15,738 nt of DNA from an uncultured Rubrobacteraceae bacterium (GCA_902806015.1 CADCUZ010000021.1:1-15738); one strand, 5' to 3'. Positions 6,778-15,364 are shown, counted from the stretch's first letter. The notes: generated by a model from the letters alone, not told the origin. Translations and numbers: made by a program.

Positions 6778-7860
6778 ATGAAGGACGTGGCGGAGCGGGC
6801 ACGCGTCTCCGTGAGCACGGTGTCGCACGTCTTGAACGGGACGCGGAAGGTGTCGGAGGGGACGCGGGGGGACGTGTTGGCGGCGGTGGAGGAGCTTGCG
6901 TACAGGCCGAATTTGCTGGCCAAGGGGCTCAAGACGCGGAGGACCTACACGATAGGGTTGCTGATCTCGGACATCCAGAACTCGTTTTTCACCTCCGTGG
7001 TGCGGGGGGTTGAGGACGTGGCTCTGAGCCGCGGCTACCACCTCTTCCTCTGCAACACGGACGAGGACCCCGAGCGGGAGGACGAGTACATCACGGAGCT
7101 CGCGAAGAAGCGGGTGGACGGCCTGATGGTGGCGCCCTCGGCGCGGCGCGAGAGCCACGTCGAGCGGCTGCGGGACGAGGGGGTGCCTTTCGTCTTCGTG
7201 GACCGAGACGTTGAGGGGGTAGATGCCGACATCGTCAGCGTGGACAACCGCGCGGGGATGCGCCTCATAGCGGAGCACCTCGTCGGGTTGGGGCACCGGA
7301 GGATAGGCATGATCTCCGGCCCCCTGGACAAGGCCTCGGGCTACGAGCGGCACCTGGGATTGCGCGACGCGCTGGCCGACCTCGGGGTGGAGCTGGAAGA
7401 TTCGCTCGTCCGCTTCGGCGACTTCAGGACCTCGGGCGGGAGGGAGGGGGCGGCGGAGCTTCTGGGCCTCCCGTCGCCCCCGACGGCTCTGGTAACCGCC
7501 AACAACCAGATGACGCTCGGGGCACTGCTCACCGTGAACGAGATGGGCCTGGGCGTCCCCGGCGACCTCTCCGTGGTGGGCTTCGACGATCCGGAATGGG
7601 CGCCGCTGACCGGCCCGCCGCTCACGACGCTCGCGCAGCCGACCTACGAGATGGGGGTGAGGGCGGCCAGGATGCTGCTTGACAGGATAGAGGACGGACC
7701 GCGCGAAGAGGGCAGGAAGAAGGTCCTGCTGGAGCCGTGGCTGGTGGTAAGGGGGTCCACCGCTCCCGCAAAAGGGTTAGACGTGTGGGACGGATGTCGG
7801 GGAAAAGCAGGGGTGACGAGAGCGCGACCCGTGGGGCCGGACGCGGAAGGGAAAGGATAG
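6778..7860 (+). CDS. LacI-family transcriptional regulator of the sugar operon
   Basis: This 360-residue repressor has an N-terminal helix-turn-helix MKDVAERARVSVSTVSHVLN at residues 1-20. The hinge-helix region YRPNLLAKGLKT is at about 42-53, and the periplasmic-binding-protein-like effector domain begins at RTYTIGLLISD. The fold ends near LLEPWLVVRGST, and about 29 residues of uncertain, probably disordered tail follow. I chose the ATG at 6778 because GAGGG lies eight bases upstream. GTG at 6769 or 6763 would add three or five residues and would restore the usual Thr before the first helix, so the true start may be slightly earlier. It is first in a long operon, separated by only four bases from the binding-protein gene. 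It very likely binds the tandem boxes just upstream and responds to the transported sugar. Confidence 0.92.
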   Translation: MKDVAERARVSVSTVSHVLNGTRKVSEGTRGDVLAAVEELAYRPNLLAKGLKTRRTYTIGLLISDIQNSFFTSVVRGVEDVALSRGYHLFLCNTDEDPEREDEYITELAKKRVDGLMVAPSARRESHVERLRDEGVPFVFVDRDVEGVDADIVSVDNRAGMRLIAEHLVGLGHRRIGMISGPLDKASGYERHLGLRDALADLGVELEDSLVRFGDFRTSGGREGAAELLGLPSPPTALVTANNQMTLGALLTVNEMGLGVPGDLSVVGFDDPEWAPLTGPPLTTLAQPTYEMGVRAARMLLDRIEDGPREEGRKKVLLEPWLVVRGSTAPAKGLDVWDGCRGKAGVTRARPVGPDAEGKG

Positions 7861-7864
7861 AGAG

Positions 7865-9244
7865 ATGAAGAGCATCGAGAAGGTGGGCAGCAAAGAGACC
7901 GGGGGCATGAGCCGGCGGCGGTTCCTCGCGAGGGGCGCGGCTTTCGCGTTCGCGGCGGCGGTGACGGGGCCGGGATTGACGGTGCTCTCCGGGTGCGGGG
8001 GCAGCTCGGGCTCCGGCGCGCTGAAGTTCTGGCAGTTCTACGGCCCCGGCGGCGAGGTCAAGGCGCAGGGCAAGTGGTTTAGCGACACCGTCAAGGGGTG
8101 GAACGAAGGCCACGACACCAAGATAGAGTTGCAGTACATCCCCGTCACGGATTACCTCAACGGGTCCAAGCTGCAGACGGCGTTCTCCTCGGGCCAGGGT
8201 CCCGACCTCTTTATCATCAGCCCGGGAGACTTTCTTCGCTACTACAACGGCGGCGTGCTCCAGGACCTGACGCCGTACATAAAGGACGAGGCCAGGAAGG
8301 ACCTATACCCCAACGTCATGGCCACCCGCGAGGTGGATGGCAAGATTTACGCCGTCCCCATGGAGGTCGAGCCGATGGCGATGTACTACAGCACGAAGGC
8401 CTTCGAGGAGGCCGGACTCTCCGAGGCGGACGTCCCCGAGACCTGGGACGGGCTCCTAGACGTCGCCGGTAGGCTCAAGAAGGGAAACAGGTTCGGGGTG
8501 CTCTTCGAGACCAACCCCGGCTACTACCAGAACTTCACCTGGTACCCCTTCATGTGGCAGGGCGGCGGCGACGCCGTCGCGGCCAACGGCAAAGAGAGCG
8601 CCTTCGATTCGGAGGGCGCGGTGCAGGCCCTGGCGTTCTGGCAGGAGGCCGTGGAGAGCAGGGTGGCGCCGCGCAAGGCCCTTGGGACCGGCGCCAACGA
8701 CATAGTCGCCAACCTGACGCAGGACTACTGCGCCATCCAGAACTGCGGCATCTGGGCCGTGGCGGCCCTTGAGGCCAACGCGCCGGACTTCGAGTACGGG
8801 ACCTTCAAGCTCCCGATCCCCCGTGGCGGCGAGTACACCACCGACCTCGGCGGCTGGTCATTCGTCGCCAACTCCAAGGGGAAGAACCCCGAGGAGGCCG
8901 GCCGGTTCTGCGCCTGGGCGCTGGCCTCGATGAGCCCGCAGTCCATAGAGCGGGGGGTGGATTGGATCGCCGGCGCCGACAGCACCGTCGCGCCGCGCAA
9001 GTCCGTGCAGGAGAAGGCCGAGGCGCAGGGCGCGTTCGACGAGGGGCCGATGAAGTTCTTCAGGGAGGAGGCGTTCCCCGGCGGGCGCGGGGAGCCGCGC
9101 TACACGCCGGAGATCTACAAGCCCGTCTCCGACGCCATCCAGGCCTGCCAGCTCGACGGCGCCGACCCCCAGAGCCGGGCGGAGCAGACCGCCGAGCAGA
9201 TAAACACGTTCCTCGAAGGCTACTCGGGGGCGCGCATAGTATGA
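7865..9244 (+). CDS. Sugar-binding lipoprotein of a CUT1 ABC importer, Tat-exported
   Basis: This is a 459-residue family 1 extracellular solute-binding protein. The N-terminus has a twin-arginine motif S16-R-R-R-F-L21, a hydrophobic alanine-rich core, and a lipobox L41-S-G-C44, so it should be exported folded and anchored to the outer face of the membrane through C44. A Gly/Ser linker follows. The mature part shows family features such as QTAFSSGQGPDLFIISPGDF and DGKIYAVPMEVEPMAMYYST. Aromatic and acidic residues are plentiful, as expected for carbohydrate binding. The start is four bases after lacI, and its stop overlaps the first permease gene (ATGA). The ligand is probably an oligosaccharide, judged from the CUT1 class and the intracellular GH172-type gene downstream. 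Confidence 0.9.
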   Translation: MKSIEKVGSKETGGMSRRRFLARGAAFAFAAAVTGPGLTVLSGCGGSSGSGALKFWQFYGPGGEVKAQGKWFSDTVKGWNEGHDTKIELQYIPVTDYLNGSKLQTAFSSGQGPDLFIISPGDFLRYYNGGVLQDLTPYIKDEARKDLYPNVMATREVDGKIYAVPMEVEPMAMYYSTKAFEEAGLSEADVPETWDGLLDVAGRLKKGNRFGVLFETNPGYYQNFTWYPFMWQGGGDAVAANGKESAFDSEGAVQALAFWQEAVESRVAPRKALGTGANDIVANLTQDYCAIQNCGIWAVAALEANAPDFEYGTFKLPIPRGGEYTTDLGGWSFVANSKGKNPEEAGRFCAWALASMSPQSIERGVDWIAGADSTVAPRKSVQEKAEAQGAFDEGPMKFFREEAFPGGRGEPRYTPEIYKPVSDAIQACQLDGADPQSRAEQTAEQINTFLEGYSGARIV

Positions 9245-10206
9245 GCGTCAAGACGACCGGACCGGCATCCGAGAGGGGGAAAGAAGCCCGCCGGGCGGAC
9301 GGGCCCATTCGGCGGGGCCTCAGCCGCAAACACCGTGAGTGGCTGGCGGCGGCCCTGTTCGTCGCCCCGGACGCCTTGGGCCTCTTGCTCTTCCTCGGGG
9401 TCCCGATGATCCTGTCCCTTTTCCTGGGCTTTTTCGACGTGAGCGGTTTTGGGGGGTTCGCCTTCGCCGGCCTGACTAACTACAAGAGAATGTTCGTCGA
9501 CCCGCTGTTCCTCAACAGCCTAGTGGTCACCGCCGTCTACGTCGGAGCCTTCGTAGCCGGGGTCTTCGTGGTGAGCCTAGGGCTCGCGTTGCTGGTGAAG
9601 CAGAAGATCCCCCTGGTGGGGGTCTTCCGCAGCATGTTCTTCCTGCCGCACGTGGTCAGCCTGGTCGTGGTGGGCCTGGTATGGCAGTTCATGCTCACCG
9701 ACGGGGTGGGGGTGGTCAACCAGGTGTTGGGCACCGTGGGACTCGGGGAACGTTCGTGGCTCGGGGAGCCCAACCTCGCGCTGGGCACCGTCGTGTTGGT
9801 CAGCATCTGGTTTTTCATGGGCTACTACATGATCATATTCCTCGCCGGCCTCCAGGAGATCCCGCAGGAGTACTACGACGCGGCGAAGATAGACGGCGCA
9901 AGAAGCTGGCAGCTCTTCCGGCACATAACTTGGCCGCTCTTGAAACCCACGAGCTTCTTCGTGTTGCTGGTCTCCACGATCACGGGCGTCGCGGGCTTGC
10001 AGGCCTTCGACCTGATCTACGTGATGACCAAGGGCGGACCCGCCAACTCGACCTCTTTGGGCATCTTCTACATCTACCAGCAGGCCTTCCAGTTCAACGA
10101 CTACGGCTACGCCGCGGCGATGGCCTCCTTCCTGGTTCTCATCCTTTTGGTCGCCACGGCGGCCATGTTCGTGCTCACGAGGGGGGGACGCTTTGAAACC
10201 GAATGA
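9241..10206 (+). CDS. CUT1 sugar ABC transporter permease, MalF/UgpA type
   Basis: This 321-residue inner-membrane protein has about six transmembrane segments, near residues 34-62, 93-119, 132-151, 180-204, 238-258 and 290-315. A charged cytoplasmic N-terminus of about 30 residues precedes the first. The EAA loop, which contacts the ATPase, reads EYYDAAKIDGARSWQLFRHI from residue 210 and is followed by TWPLLKP. ATG at 9241 overlaps the stop of the binding-protein gene by four bases. The open frame extends upstream into the binding-protein gene, but that part is an out-of-frame shadow. No CUT1-type ATPase gene is in this operon; such systems commonly share a general MsiK/UgpC-type ATPase encoded elsewhere. 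Confidence 0.9.
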   Translation: MSVKTTGPASERGKEARRADGPIRRGLSRKHREWLAAALFVAPDALGLLLFLGVPMILSLFLGFFDVSGFGGFAFAGLTNYKRMFVDPLFLNSLVVTAVYVGAFVAGVFVVSLGLALLVKQKIPLVGVFRSMFFLPHVVSLVVVGLVWQFMLTDGVGVVNQVLGTVGLGERSWLGEPNLALGTVVLVSIWFFMGYYMIIFLAGLQEIPQEYYDAAKIDGARSWQLFRHITWPLLKPTSFFVLLVSTITGVAGLQAFDLIYVMTKGGPANSTSLGIFYIYQQAFQFNDYGYAAAMASFLVLILLVATAAMFVLTRGGRFETE

Positions 10207-11026
10207 CCGCTCCGCCTTGCTGCGCCCCACGAAGCTGGCGCTGTTCTCCCTGACGGCGGTGCTCGCCGTCCTTACGGTCTTCCCACTGCTCTGGATGCTC
10301 TCCGGCGCCTTCAAGGGCCCCGACGAGGTCAACAGCGTGAACCTCATCCCCGCGGCCCCGACCCTGGACAACTTTCGGTACGTCTTCACGGAGGTGCCGT
10401 TCTTGCGCTACATGCTCAACAGCCTCTTCGTGGCGGCGACGGTGACCCTCGCGGCGCTGTGGTTCCATTCGATGGCGGCCTACGCCCTCGCGAGGCTCCG
10501 TTTCCCTGGGCGCGACCTGCTCTTCTTCGCCATCTTCTCCACGCTCCTTGTAGCTTTGCCCGTGATCCTGGTCCCGCTCTTCATTCTGGTCAGGGAGCTG
10601 GGGATGCTGGACAGCTACGCGGGCCTGATAATCCCCGCGATCTTCAATGCCTTCGGCATATTTCTCCTCAGGCAGTTCTACCTGGGGATGCCGAAGGAAC
10701 TCGAGGACGCGGCGTTCGTGGACGGTTGCGGGTACTGGGGTGTGTACTGGCACGTGATACTCCCCCTGAGCCGGCCCATACTCGCGGCCCTGGCGGTCTT
10801 CTTCTTCCTGGCGAACTGGAACAGCTTCCTGTGGCCGCTGACCATAACCCAGGATCAGGACCTGTGGATGATCCAGGTGGCCATAGCGAGCTTCCAAACG
10901 CAGTACGCCGGGGCCTGGAACTACATCATGGCCGCCGCCACCGTGGCAGCGATACCGACGATGGCGCTCTTTTTCGTCTTCCAGCGCCAGCTCGTCGAGT
11001 CCATAAAGACATCGGGCTTCAAGTAG
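10193..11026 (+). CDS. CUT1 sugar ABC transporter permease, MalG/UgpE type
   Basis: This is a 277-residue inner-membrane partner of the preceding permease, with the typical six-segment MalG layout. TM1 is LALFSLTAVLAVLTVFPLLW, followed by PTLDNFRYVF and a LLNS-like FLRYMLNSLFV. The EAA loop is ELEDAAFVDGCGYWGVYWHV from residue 169. The start is TTG at 10193, 14 bases inside the previous gene and behind a run of G (AGGGGGGG). The nearby ATG at 10203 is out of frame, and the next in-frame starts fall inside TM1, so TTG is the best choice. Together the two permeases form the CUT1 channel. Confidence 0.9.
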   Translation: MKPNDRSALLRPTKLALFSLTAVLAVLTVFPLLWMLSGAFKGPDEVNSVNLIPAAPTLDNFRYVFTEVPFLRYMLNSLFVAATVTLAALWFHSMAAYALARLRFPGRDLLFFAIFSTLLVALPVILVPLFILVRELGMLDSYAGLIIPAIFNAFGIFLLRQFYLGMPKELEDAAFVDGCGYWGVYWHVILPLSRPILAALAVFFFLANWNSFLWPLTITQDQDLWMIQVAIASFQTQYAGAWNYIMAAATVAAIPTMALFFVFQRQLVESIKTSGFK

Positions 11027-11043
11027 CCCGGAAAGGGGAGAAC

Positions 11044-12126
11044 TTGCCTGGTTACGGGGATTTCGGCAGCAGCCTGCGCGACCTGCCGCGCCTGCGAAAC
11101 AGCCGCCGCCGCCGCGCGTCGAGCTGGGACCGCTCCGGCGGCAACGACGACCGCCTGCACATAGCGCCCGGGGCCACAGCGACGCTCGCCGAGATCGGGG
11201 GCGCCGGCTCCATCAACCACATCTGGGTTACGGTCGCCAACGCGAGCATGGGCAGGACCCCCGCCGCCCCCGAGCCGGACTTCTTGCGCCGGCTCGTCCT
11301 CAAGATGTACTGGGACGGCGAGGAGGAGCCGAGCGTGCTCGTCCCCGTCGGGGACTTTTTCGGCGTCGGCCACGGCCGCACGAGGAACTTCGTCTCGGCC
11401 CCCTTGCAGATGAGCCCCGAGGACGGCAAGTCTTTTAACTCGTTCTTCCACATGCCCTTCGCCAACGGCGCCCGCATAGAGGTCGCGAGCGAGATGGAGC
11501 AAGAGGAGATCCTCTTCTACTACTACATAGACTACGAGGAGTTCGACGACCTCGAAGATGGGCTCGGCCGCTTCCACGCCCAGTGGCGCAGGGAAGACCC
11601 GACCGACGGGGTCGATGAGGCGGGGCAGAGCAACGAGGAGTTCCTCTTCGGCGGCGAGAACGTCGGCGGCGGGGGGAACTACACGATCCTCGAGGCCGAG
11701 GGGAAGGGACACTACGTCGGGTGCGTGCTGAACGTCCGCAACCTCCGCGAGACGAGCCGGTGGAACTGGTACGGGGAGGGGGACGACATGATCTTTATAG
11801 ACGGTGAGGGGTGGCCGCCTTCGCTGCACGGCACAGGCACCGAGGACTACTTCAACACCGCCTGGTGCCCCCAGCAGGAGTACTCAGCACCCTACCACGG
11901 CATCACTTTAGGCGGCGGGGAAAACTGGAGCGGGCACGTGAGCCTCTACCGCTTCCACGTCGAGGACCCTGTGACGTTCGAGAGATCCGTCCGGGTGACC
12001 ATCGAGCACGGCCACGCCAACAAGCGCAGCGACGACGTCTCCTCCGTCGCCTACTGGTACCAGGCCGAGCCGCACAGGCCCTTCTACATCCCGCCCGTCG
12101 GGGACCGCGTGCCGCGTCAGGGATAG
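11044..12126 (+). CDS. DUF2961 / GH172-family protein, putative intracellular exo-glycosidase
   Basis: This 360-residue protein has no signal peptide or membrane segment. It carries the hallmark HGTGTEDYFNTAW at 262-274, preceded by YGEGDDMIFIDGEGWP at 243-258 and followed by SAPYHGITL. Also typical are SINHIWVTV near 56-64, an aspartate/glycine-rich VGDFFGVGHG at 102-110, and a C-terminal beta-sandwich. In characterised GH172 enzymes two glutamates in this region are catalytic; E245 and E267 are the best candidates here. Known members release D-fructofuranosyl or D-arabinofuranosyl units and work as trimers or hexamers. The start is TTG at 11044 behind AAGGGGAG, 17 bases after the permease gene. 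Location next to a CUT1 importer suggests it cuts the imported oligosaccharide in the cytoplasm. The substrate is unknown. Confidence 0.82.
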   Translation: MPGYGDFGSSLRDLPRLRNSRRRRASSWDRSGGNDDRLHIAPGATATLAEIGGAGSINHIWVTVANASMGRTPAAPEPDFLRRLVLKMYWDGEEEPSVLVPVGDFFGVGHGRTRNFVSAPLQMSPEDGKSFNSFFHMPFANGARIEVASEMEQEEILFYYYIDYEEFDDLEDGLGRFHAQWRREDPTDGVDEAGQSNEEFLFGGENVGGGGNYTILEAEGKGHYVGCVLNVRNLRETSRWNWYGEGDDMIFIDGEGWPPSLHGTGTEDYFNTAWCPQQEYSAPYHGITLGGGENWSGHVSLYRFHVEDPVTFERSVRVTIEHGHANKRSDDVSSVAYWYQAEPHRPFYIPPVGDRVPRQG

Positions 12127-12196
12127 CGGCGGGGCGGCTTGCGGCTGATCGACGCTTATGGAACGATGCAGGCGGGTCTAGGGAAAGCGGGGAGAG

Positions 12197-13630
12197 TTGG
12201 CACGAGTAGGAATTCTGACGATGTCCGACGGCAGGGAGTCCGTCCACCGCGACATCGAGAAGTTCGCCAGGGGTGTGGAGAGGGACCTGGCCGGGGCGCT
12301 CGAGGCCGCCGGCCACGAGGTCGTGCGGGCCAGGGAGGTCGTGTGGACGAACCGGCTCGCGGTCGCCGAGGCCAGGCGGGTCGCCGACGCGAGGCCCGAC
12401 CTGACGGTCTTCAACATCCCCGTGTGGGCCTTCCCGCACTTCTCGATGCTCGCGGCGAACGAGACGCCTGGGCCGCTCCTGCTGTTCTCGAACATAGACC
12501 CGCAGCAGCCGGGGATGGTGGGGATGCTCGCTGCGGCCGGGGGGCTCGACCAGATCGGGCGCACCTACGGCCGCGCGTTCGGGGACGCCTCGGACCCCGC
12601 GGTGCTCGCCAGGGTCGAGGCCCACGCGAGGGCGGCTGGGGCCGTGCGGTCCCTGCGCGGGAGCACCTTCGGCAGGATCGGGGGCCGCCCGATGGGCATG
12701 TACACCGCCGTCTCCAACCCCGACCAGTGGATGGAGAAGTTCGGGGTGGACGTCGAGGAGATCGACCAGTGGGAGCTCGTCCGGCGCTCCGAAGGTGTCG
12801 AGGACGGCAAGGTAAGGGCGGCACGGGGGTGGATCGAGGGCCACGCCGCCGGCGTCCACTACGACGGGGATCGGCTGACCCCCGAGAAGCTCGAGCGCCA
12901 GGTCCGCTCGTACTACGCGATGCGCGAGCTCATAGACGAGTGGAACCTCGACTTCTCCGGCATAAAGGCCCAGCCGGAACTTACGAACCACTTCGCCACG
13001 ATGGATGTCACCGAGGCGTTCTTGAACGATCCCTACGACTGGGAGGGCCCCAAGGAGCCCCACGTCTGCTCCACGGAGGCGGACATGGACGCGGCGCTCA
13101 CCATGCAGATCCTCAAGGGCATAAGCGGCACCCCCGTCCTGTTCGCGGACGTCCGCCACTACCACGCGGACCGCGGGATCTGGGACCTTTGCAACTCCGG
13201 CCAGCACGCGACCTGGTTCGCGGCGCGCAGCGACGACGCGGCGGAGAACCTGCGCCACGTCCACCTCTACCCAGAGGTTTTCTTTTTCCCGGCGGGCGGC
13301 GCCTCCGTGCACCACCTCGCCGCGCCCGGCGACTTCACCTTCGCCCGCCTCACCCGCTTGGACGGCCGCTACCGGATGCACGTGATGCGCGGGGCCTTCG
13401 AGCGCTACGACGAAGAGAGCAACGAGGACCTCATGCGCCAGTCGACCTACGAGTGGCCCCACGCCTTCGCCCGCATGGAGGCTCCCGCCGAGGAGATACT
13501 CTCCCGCTACGGCTCCAACCACATACACGCCATCCCGGGCGACCGCGTAGAGGAGCTGAAGATCGTCTGCAAGCTCCTCGACGTGGACTACGACGGCTTC
13601 GGCTCCGCCGGTGGCGGGGGGGCGAGGTGA
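12197..13630 (+). CDS. L-fucose/L-arabinose isomerase-family protein
   Basis: This is a 477-residue cytoplasmic aldose-ketose isomerase candidate. The N-terminal strand RVGILTMSDGR is the family's usual first strand. The active-site region shows CSTEADMDAALTMQI with E294 and FADVRHY with D318. They are 24 residues apart, as in E. coli FucI (E337 and D361), and together with H442 in GSNHIHAI they should hold the Mn2+ ion. It is shorter than FucI (591 residues), so it belongs to a compact subgroup whose substrate is not established. TTG at 12197 is the only start that keeps the first strand, since an in-frame TAG lies just upstream at 12179; a G-rich ribosome-binding stretch is immediately ahead. 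A 70-base gap separates it from the GH172 gene. It overlaps the kinase remnant by four bases. L-fucose or D-arabinose is a reasonable guess for the substrate. Confidence 0.85.
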   Translation: MARVGILTMSDGRESVHRDIEKFARGVERDLAGALEAAGHEVVRAREVVWTNRLAVAEARRVADARPDLTVFNIPVWAFPHFSMLAANETPGPLLLFSNIDPQQPGMVGMLAAAGGLDQIGRTYGRAFGDASDPAVLARVEAHARAAGAVRSLRGSTFGRIGGRPMGMYTAVSNPDQWMEKFGVDVEEIDQWELVRRSEGVEDGKVRAARGWIEGHAAGVHYDGDRLTPEKLERQVRSYYAMRELIDEWNLDFSGIKAQPELTNHFATMDVTEAFLNDPYDWEGPKEPHVCSTEADMDAALTMQILKGISGTPVLFADVRHYHADRGIWDLCNSGQHATWFAARSDDAAENLRHVHLYPEVFFFPAGGASVHHLAAPGDFTFARLTRLDGRYRMHVMRGAFERYDEESNEDLMRQSTYEWPHAFARMEAPAEEILSRYGSNHIHAIPGDRVEELKIVCKLLDVDYDGFGSAGGGGAR

Positions 13631-13866
13631 GCGGGCTGCTGCTCGGCGTCGACGTCGGGACGTCGAGCTCCAAGGGCGTCCTCGCGGCACTGGTTCAACC
13701 CGACGCCGACTGGAGCCGCATAGTCGGCACCGTCGAGCCGGACGAGGAGAACCGTGGGCTCTACGATGACCTCTACGGCGTCTACCGGGAGCTCTTTCCG
13801 GCGACCCGAGAGCAGATGCACCGGTTGTCCGGCATGCAGAGAGGGGGAGGGGATGTCGTTGTCTGA
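13627..13866 (+). pseudogene. FGGY sugar kinase reduced to its N- and C-terminal ends by an internal deletion
   Basis: The frame encodes only 79 residues from GTG (overlapping the isomerase stop, GTGA) to TGA. Residues 1-24 are the start of an FGGY kinase, with the phosphate loop LLLGVDVGTSSSKGVL. Residues from about 28 onward match the very end of the same family: VGTVEPDEENRGLYDDLYGV, then YRELFPATREQM and a final helix. Full-length FGGY kinases have about 500 residues, so roughly 400, including the catalytic Asp and the ATP-binding domain, are missing while the frame is kept. The product cannot be an active kinase. In an intact operon this gene would phosphorylate the ketose made by the isomerase. 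An assembly collapse is a possible artefact. The end overlaps the ATPase gene by 14 bases, as expected for a normal kinase terminus. Confidence 0.8.
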
Positions 13867-15364
13867 GGTCAGGGCCGGGGAGCCCGTCGTCCGGTTGCGA
13901 GGCGTCTCCAAGGAGTTTCCCGGCGTGCTGGCGGTGGACGGGGTGGACCTGGACATCATGCCGGGCGAGGTGCACGTCGTCGCGGGGGAGAACGGGGCGG
14001 GTAAATCGACCCTCATGAAGCTGCTCTCGCAGGTGGAACGGCCGAGCCGGGGAACGGTGGAGCTCTCGGGTGAACCTGTCGAGTACCACGGGCCGGGGCA
14101 CGCGCAGCACTTGGGCGTCGCGATGGTCTACCAGGAGTTCGCGCTGGCGCCGGACCTGTCGGTGGCGGAGAACCTGTACCTCGGGCGCGAGCCGGGGCGC
14201 TTCGGGTTCGTCGACCGGGGCAAGGAGATGGAGGAGTCCAGGGGCCTGCTCCGGCGGGTGGGGCTGAACATCGGGCCGGGGCGGTACGTTTCTGGGCTCA
14301 CCGTAGCCGAGATGCAGCGGGTCGAGATCGCCAAGGCCCTCGCCATCGACGCCAGGGTCGTCATCATGGACGAGCCGACCGCGACCCTGGCCGAGAAGGA
14401 GATAGAGGACCTCTTCGGGGTCATAAAGGCGCTAACGGACGACGGCATCGCTATCCTGTACATAAGCCACCGCCTCGACGAGATCTTCCGGATCGCCGAC
14501 CGGGTTACCGTCATGCGCGACGGCAAGATAGTGGACACGCTACCCGTCTCCGAGCTCGACGAGGACAAGCTGGTGCGCCTGATGGTGGGGCGCGAGATCG
14601 GCAACCTCTACCCCAAGCCGAGTGTCCCCATCGGCGACGTGCTCCTGCGGGCCACCGGCATCAGCCGGGGCGAGAAGCTGAAAGACTGCTCCTTCGAGGT
14701 CAGGGCCGGGGAGATCCTGGGCTTCGCCGGTCTCGTGGGCGCGGGACGCACGGAGCTCGCCCGCGCGGTCTTCGGCGCCGACAAGAAGGAGGGCGGCGTC
14801 GTCGAGCTCGAAGGGCGCCAACTCAACGTGCGCAGGCCCCAGGACGCCATCGAGGCCGGCATCGGCTACCTGACGGAGGACCGCAAAGGCGAGGGCCTGG
14901 CGCTCCAGCTCGGGGTCGACCAGAACATCACGCTCGCCAACCTGCCGATGACCAGAAGCCTCATAAACCTGAAGGAAGAGGCGAACATCGCGCGCAAGAG
15001 GAGGGACGAGCTAAACATCAGGACCCCCTCCATAAGGCGCAGGGTGCAGGTGCTCTCCGGCGGCAACCAGCAGAAGGTCGTGGTGGCGCGGTGGCTGGAG
15101 ACGCGGGCCAAGGTGCTCTTCTTCGACGAGCCGGCGCGCGGCATAGACGTGGGGGCGAAGGCCGAGATGTTCGGCCTCATAGGGGATCTGGCCGGGGAGG
15201 GGAACGGCGTCGTGCTCATAAGCTCCTACCTGCCGGAGTTGTTGAACATGTGCGACCGGATATTGGTGATGCACGAAGGGGAGATTGCAGGCGTGATCGG
15301 ACGCGAAGAGTTCTCGGAGGAGCGCGTAATAGCGCTCGCTACGGGCACGGAGGAGGCAGCATGA
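13853..15364 (+). CDS. CUT2 sugar ABC transporter ATPase, RbsA/XylG/MglA type
   Basis: This 503-residue protein has two fused nucleotide-binding domains, as usual for the ribose/xylose/galactose importer class. Domain 1 has Walker A GENGAGKST at 45-53, Q94 in the Q-loop VYQEF, a degenerate signature VSGLTVAEMQ, Walker B VVIMDEPTATL at 169-179 and the H-loop ISHR. Domain 2 has a degenerate Walker A GLVGAGRTE at 293-301, a normal signature LSGGNQQK at 401-408 and Walker B VLFFDEPARGID at 421-432. Its H-loop position reads SSYLPE instead of histidine. This asymmetry is normal for the family. ATG at 13853 follows GGGGAGGGG. The gene overlaps the kinase remnant upstream and the permease downstream (ATGA). 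The matching RbsB-type binding protein must lie beyond the window. Confidence 0.93.
   Translation: MSLSEVRAGEPVVRLRGVSKEFPGVLAVDGVDLDIMPGEVHVVAGENGAGKSTLMKLLSQVERPSRGTVELSGEPVEYHGPGHAQHLGVAMVYQEFALAPDLSVAENLYLGREPGRFGFVDRGKEMEESRGLLRRVGLNIGPGRYVSGLTVAEMQRVEIAKALAIDARVVIMDEPTATLAEKEIEDLFGVIKALTDDGIAILYISHRLDEIFRIADRVTVMRDGKIVDTLPVSELDEDKLVRLMVGREIGNLYPKPSVPIGDVLLRATGISRGEKLKDCSFEVRAGEILGFAGLVGAGRTELARAVFGADKKEGGVVELEGRQLNVRRPQDAIEAGIGYLTEDRKGEGLALQLGVDQNITLANLPMTRSLINLKEEANIARKRRDELNIRTPSIRRRVQVLSGGNQQKVVVARWLETRAKVLFFDEPARGIDVGAKAEMFGLIGDLAGEGNGVVLISSYLPELLNMCDRILVMHEGEIAGVIGREEFSEERVIALATGTEEAA

Noticed and set aside
11903..14110. Minus-strand frame of over 700 codons across the isomerase, kinase remnant and ATPase
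   Set aside because: It is antisense to three recognisable genes, has low-complexity composition and no domain pattern.
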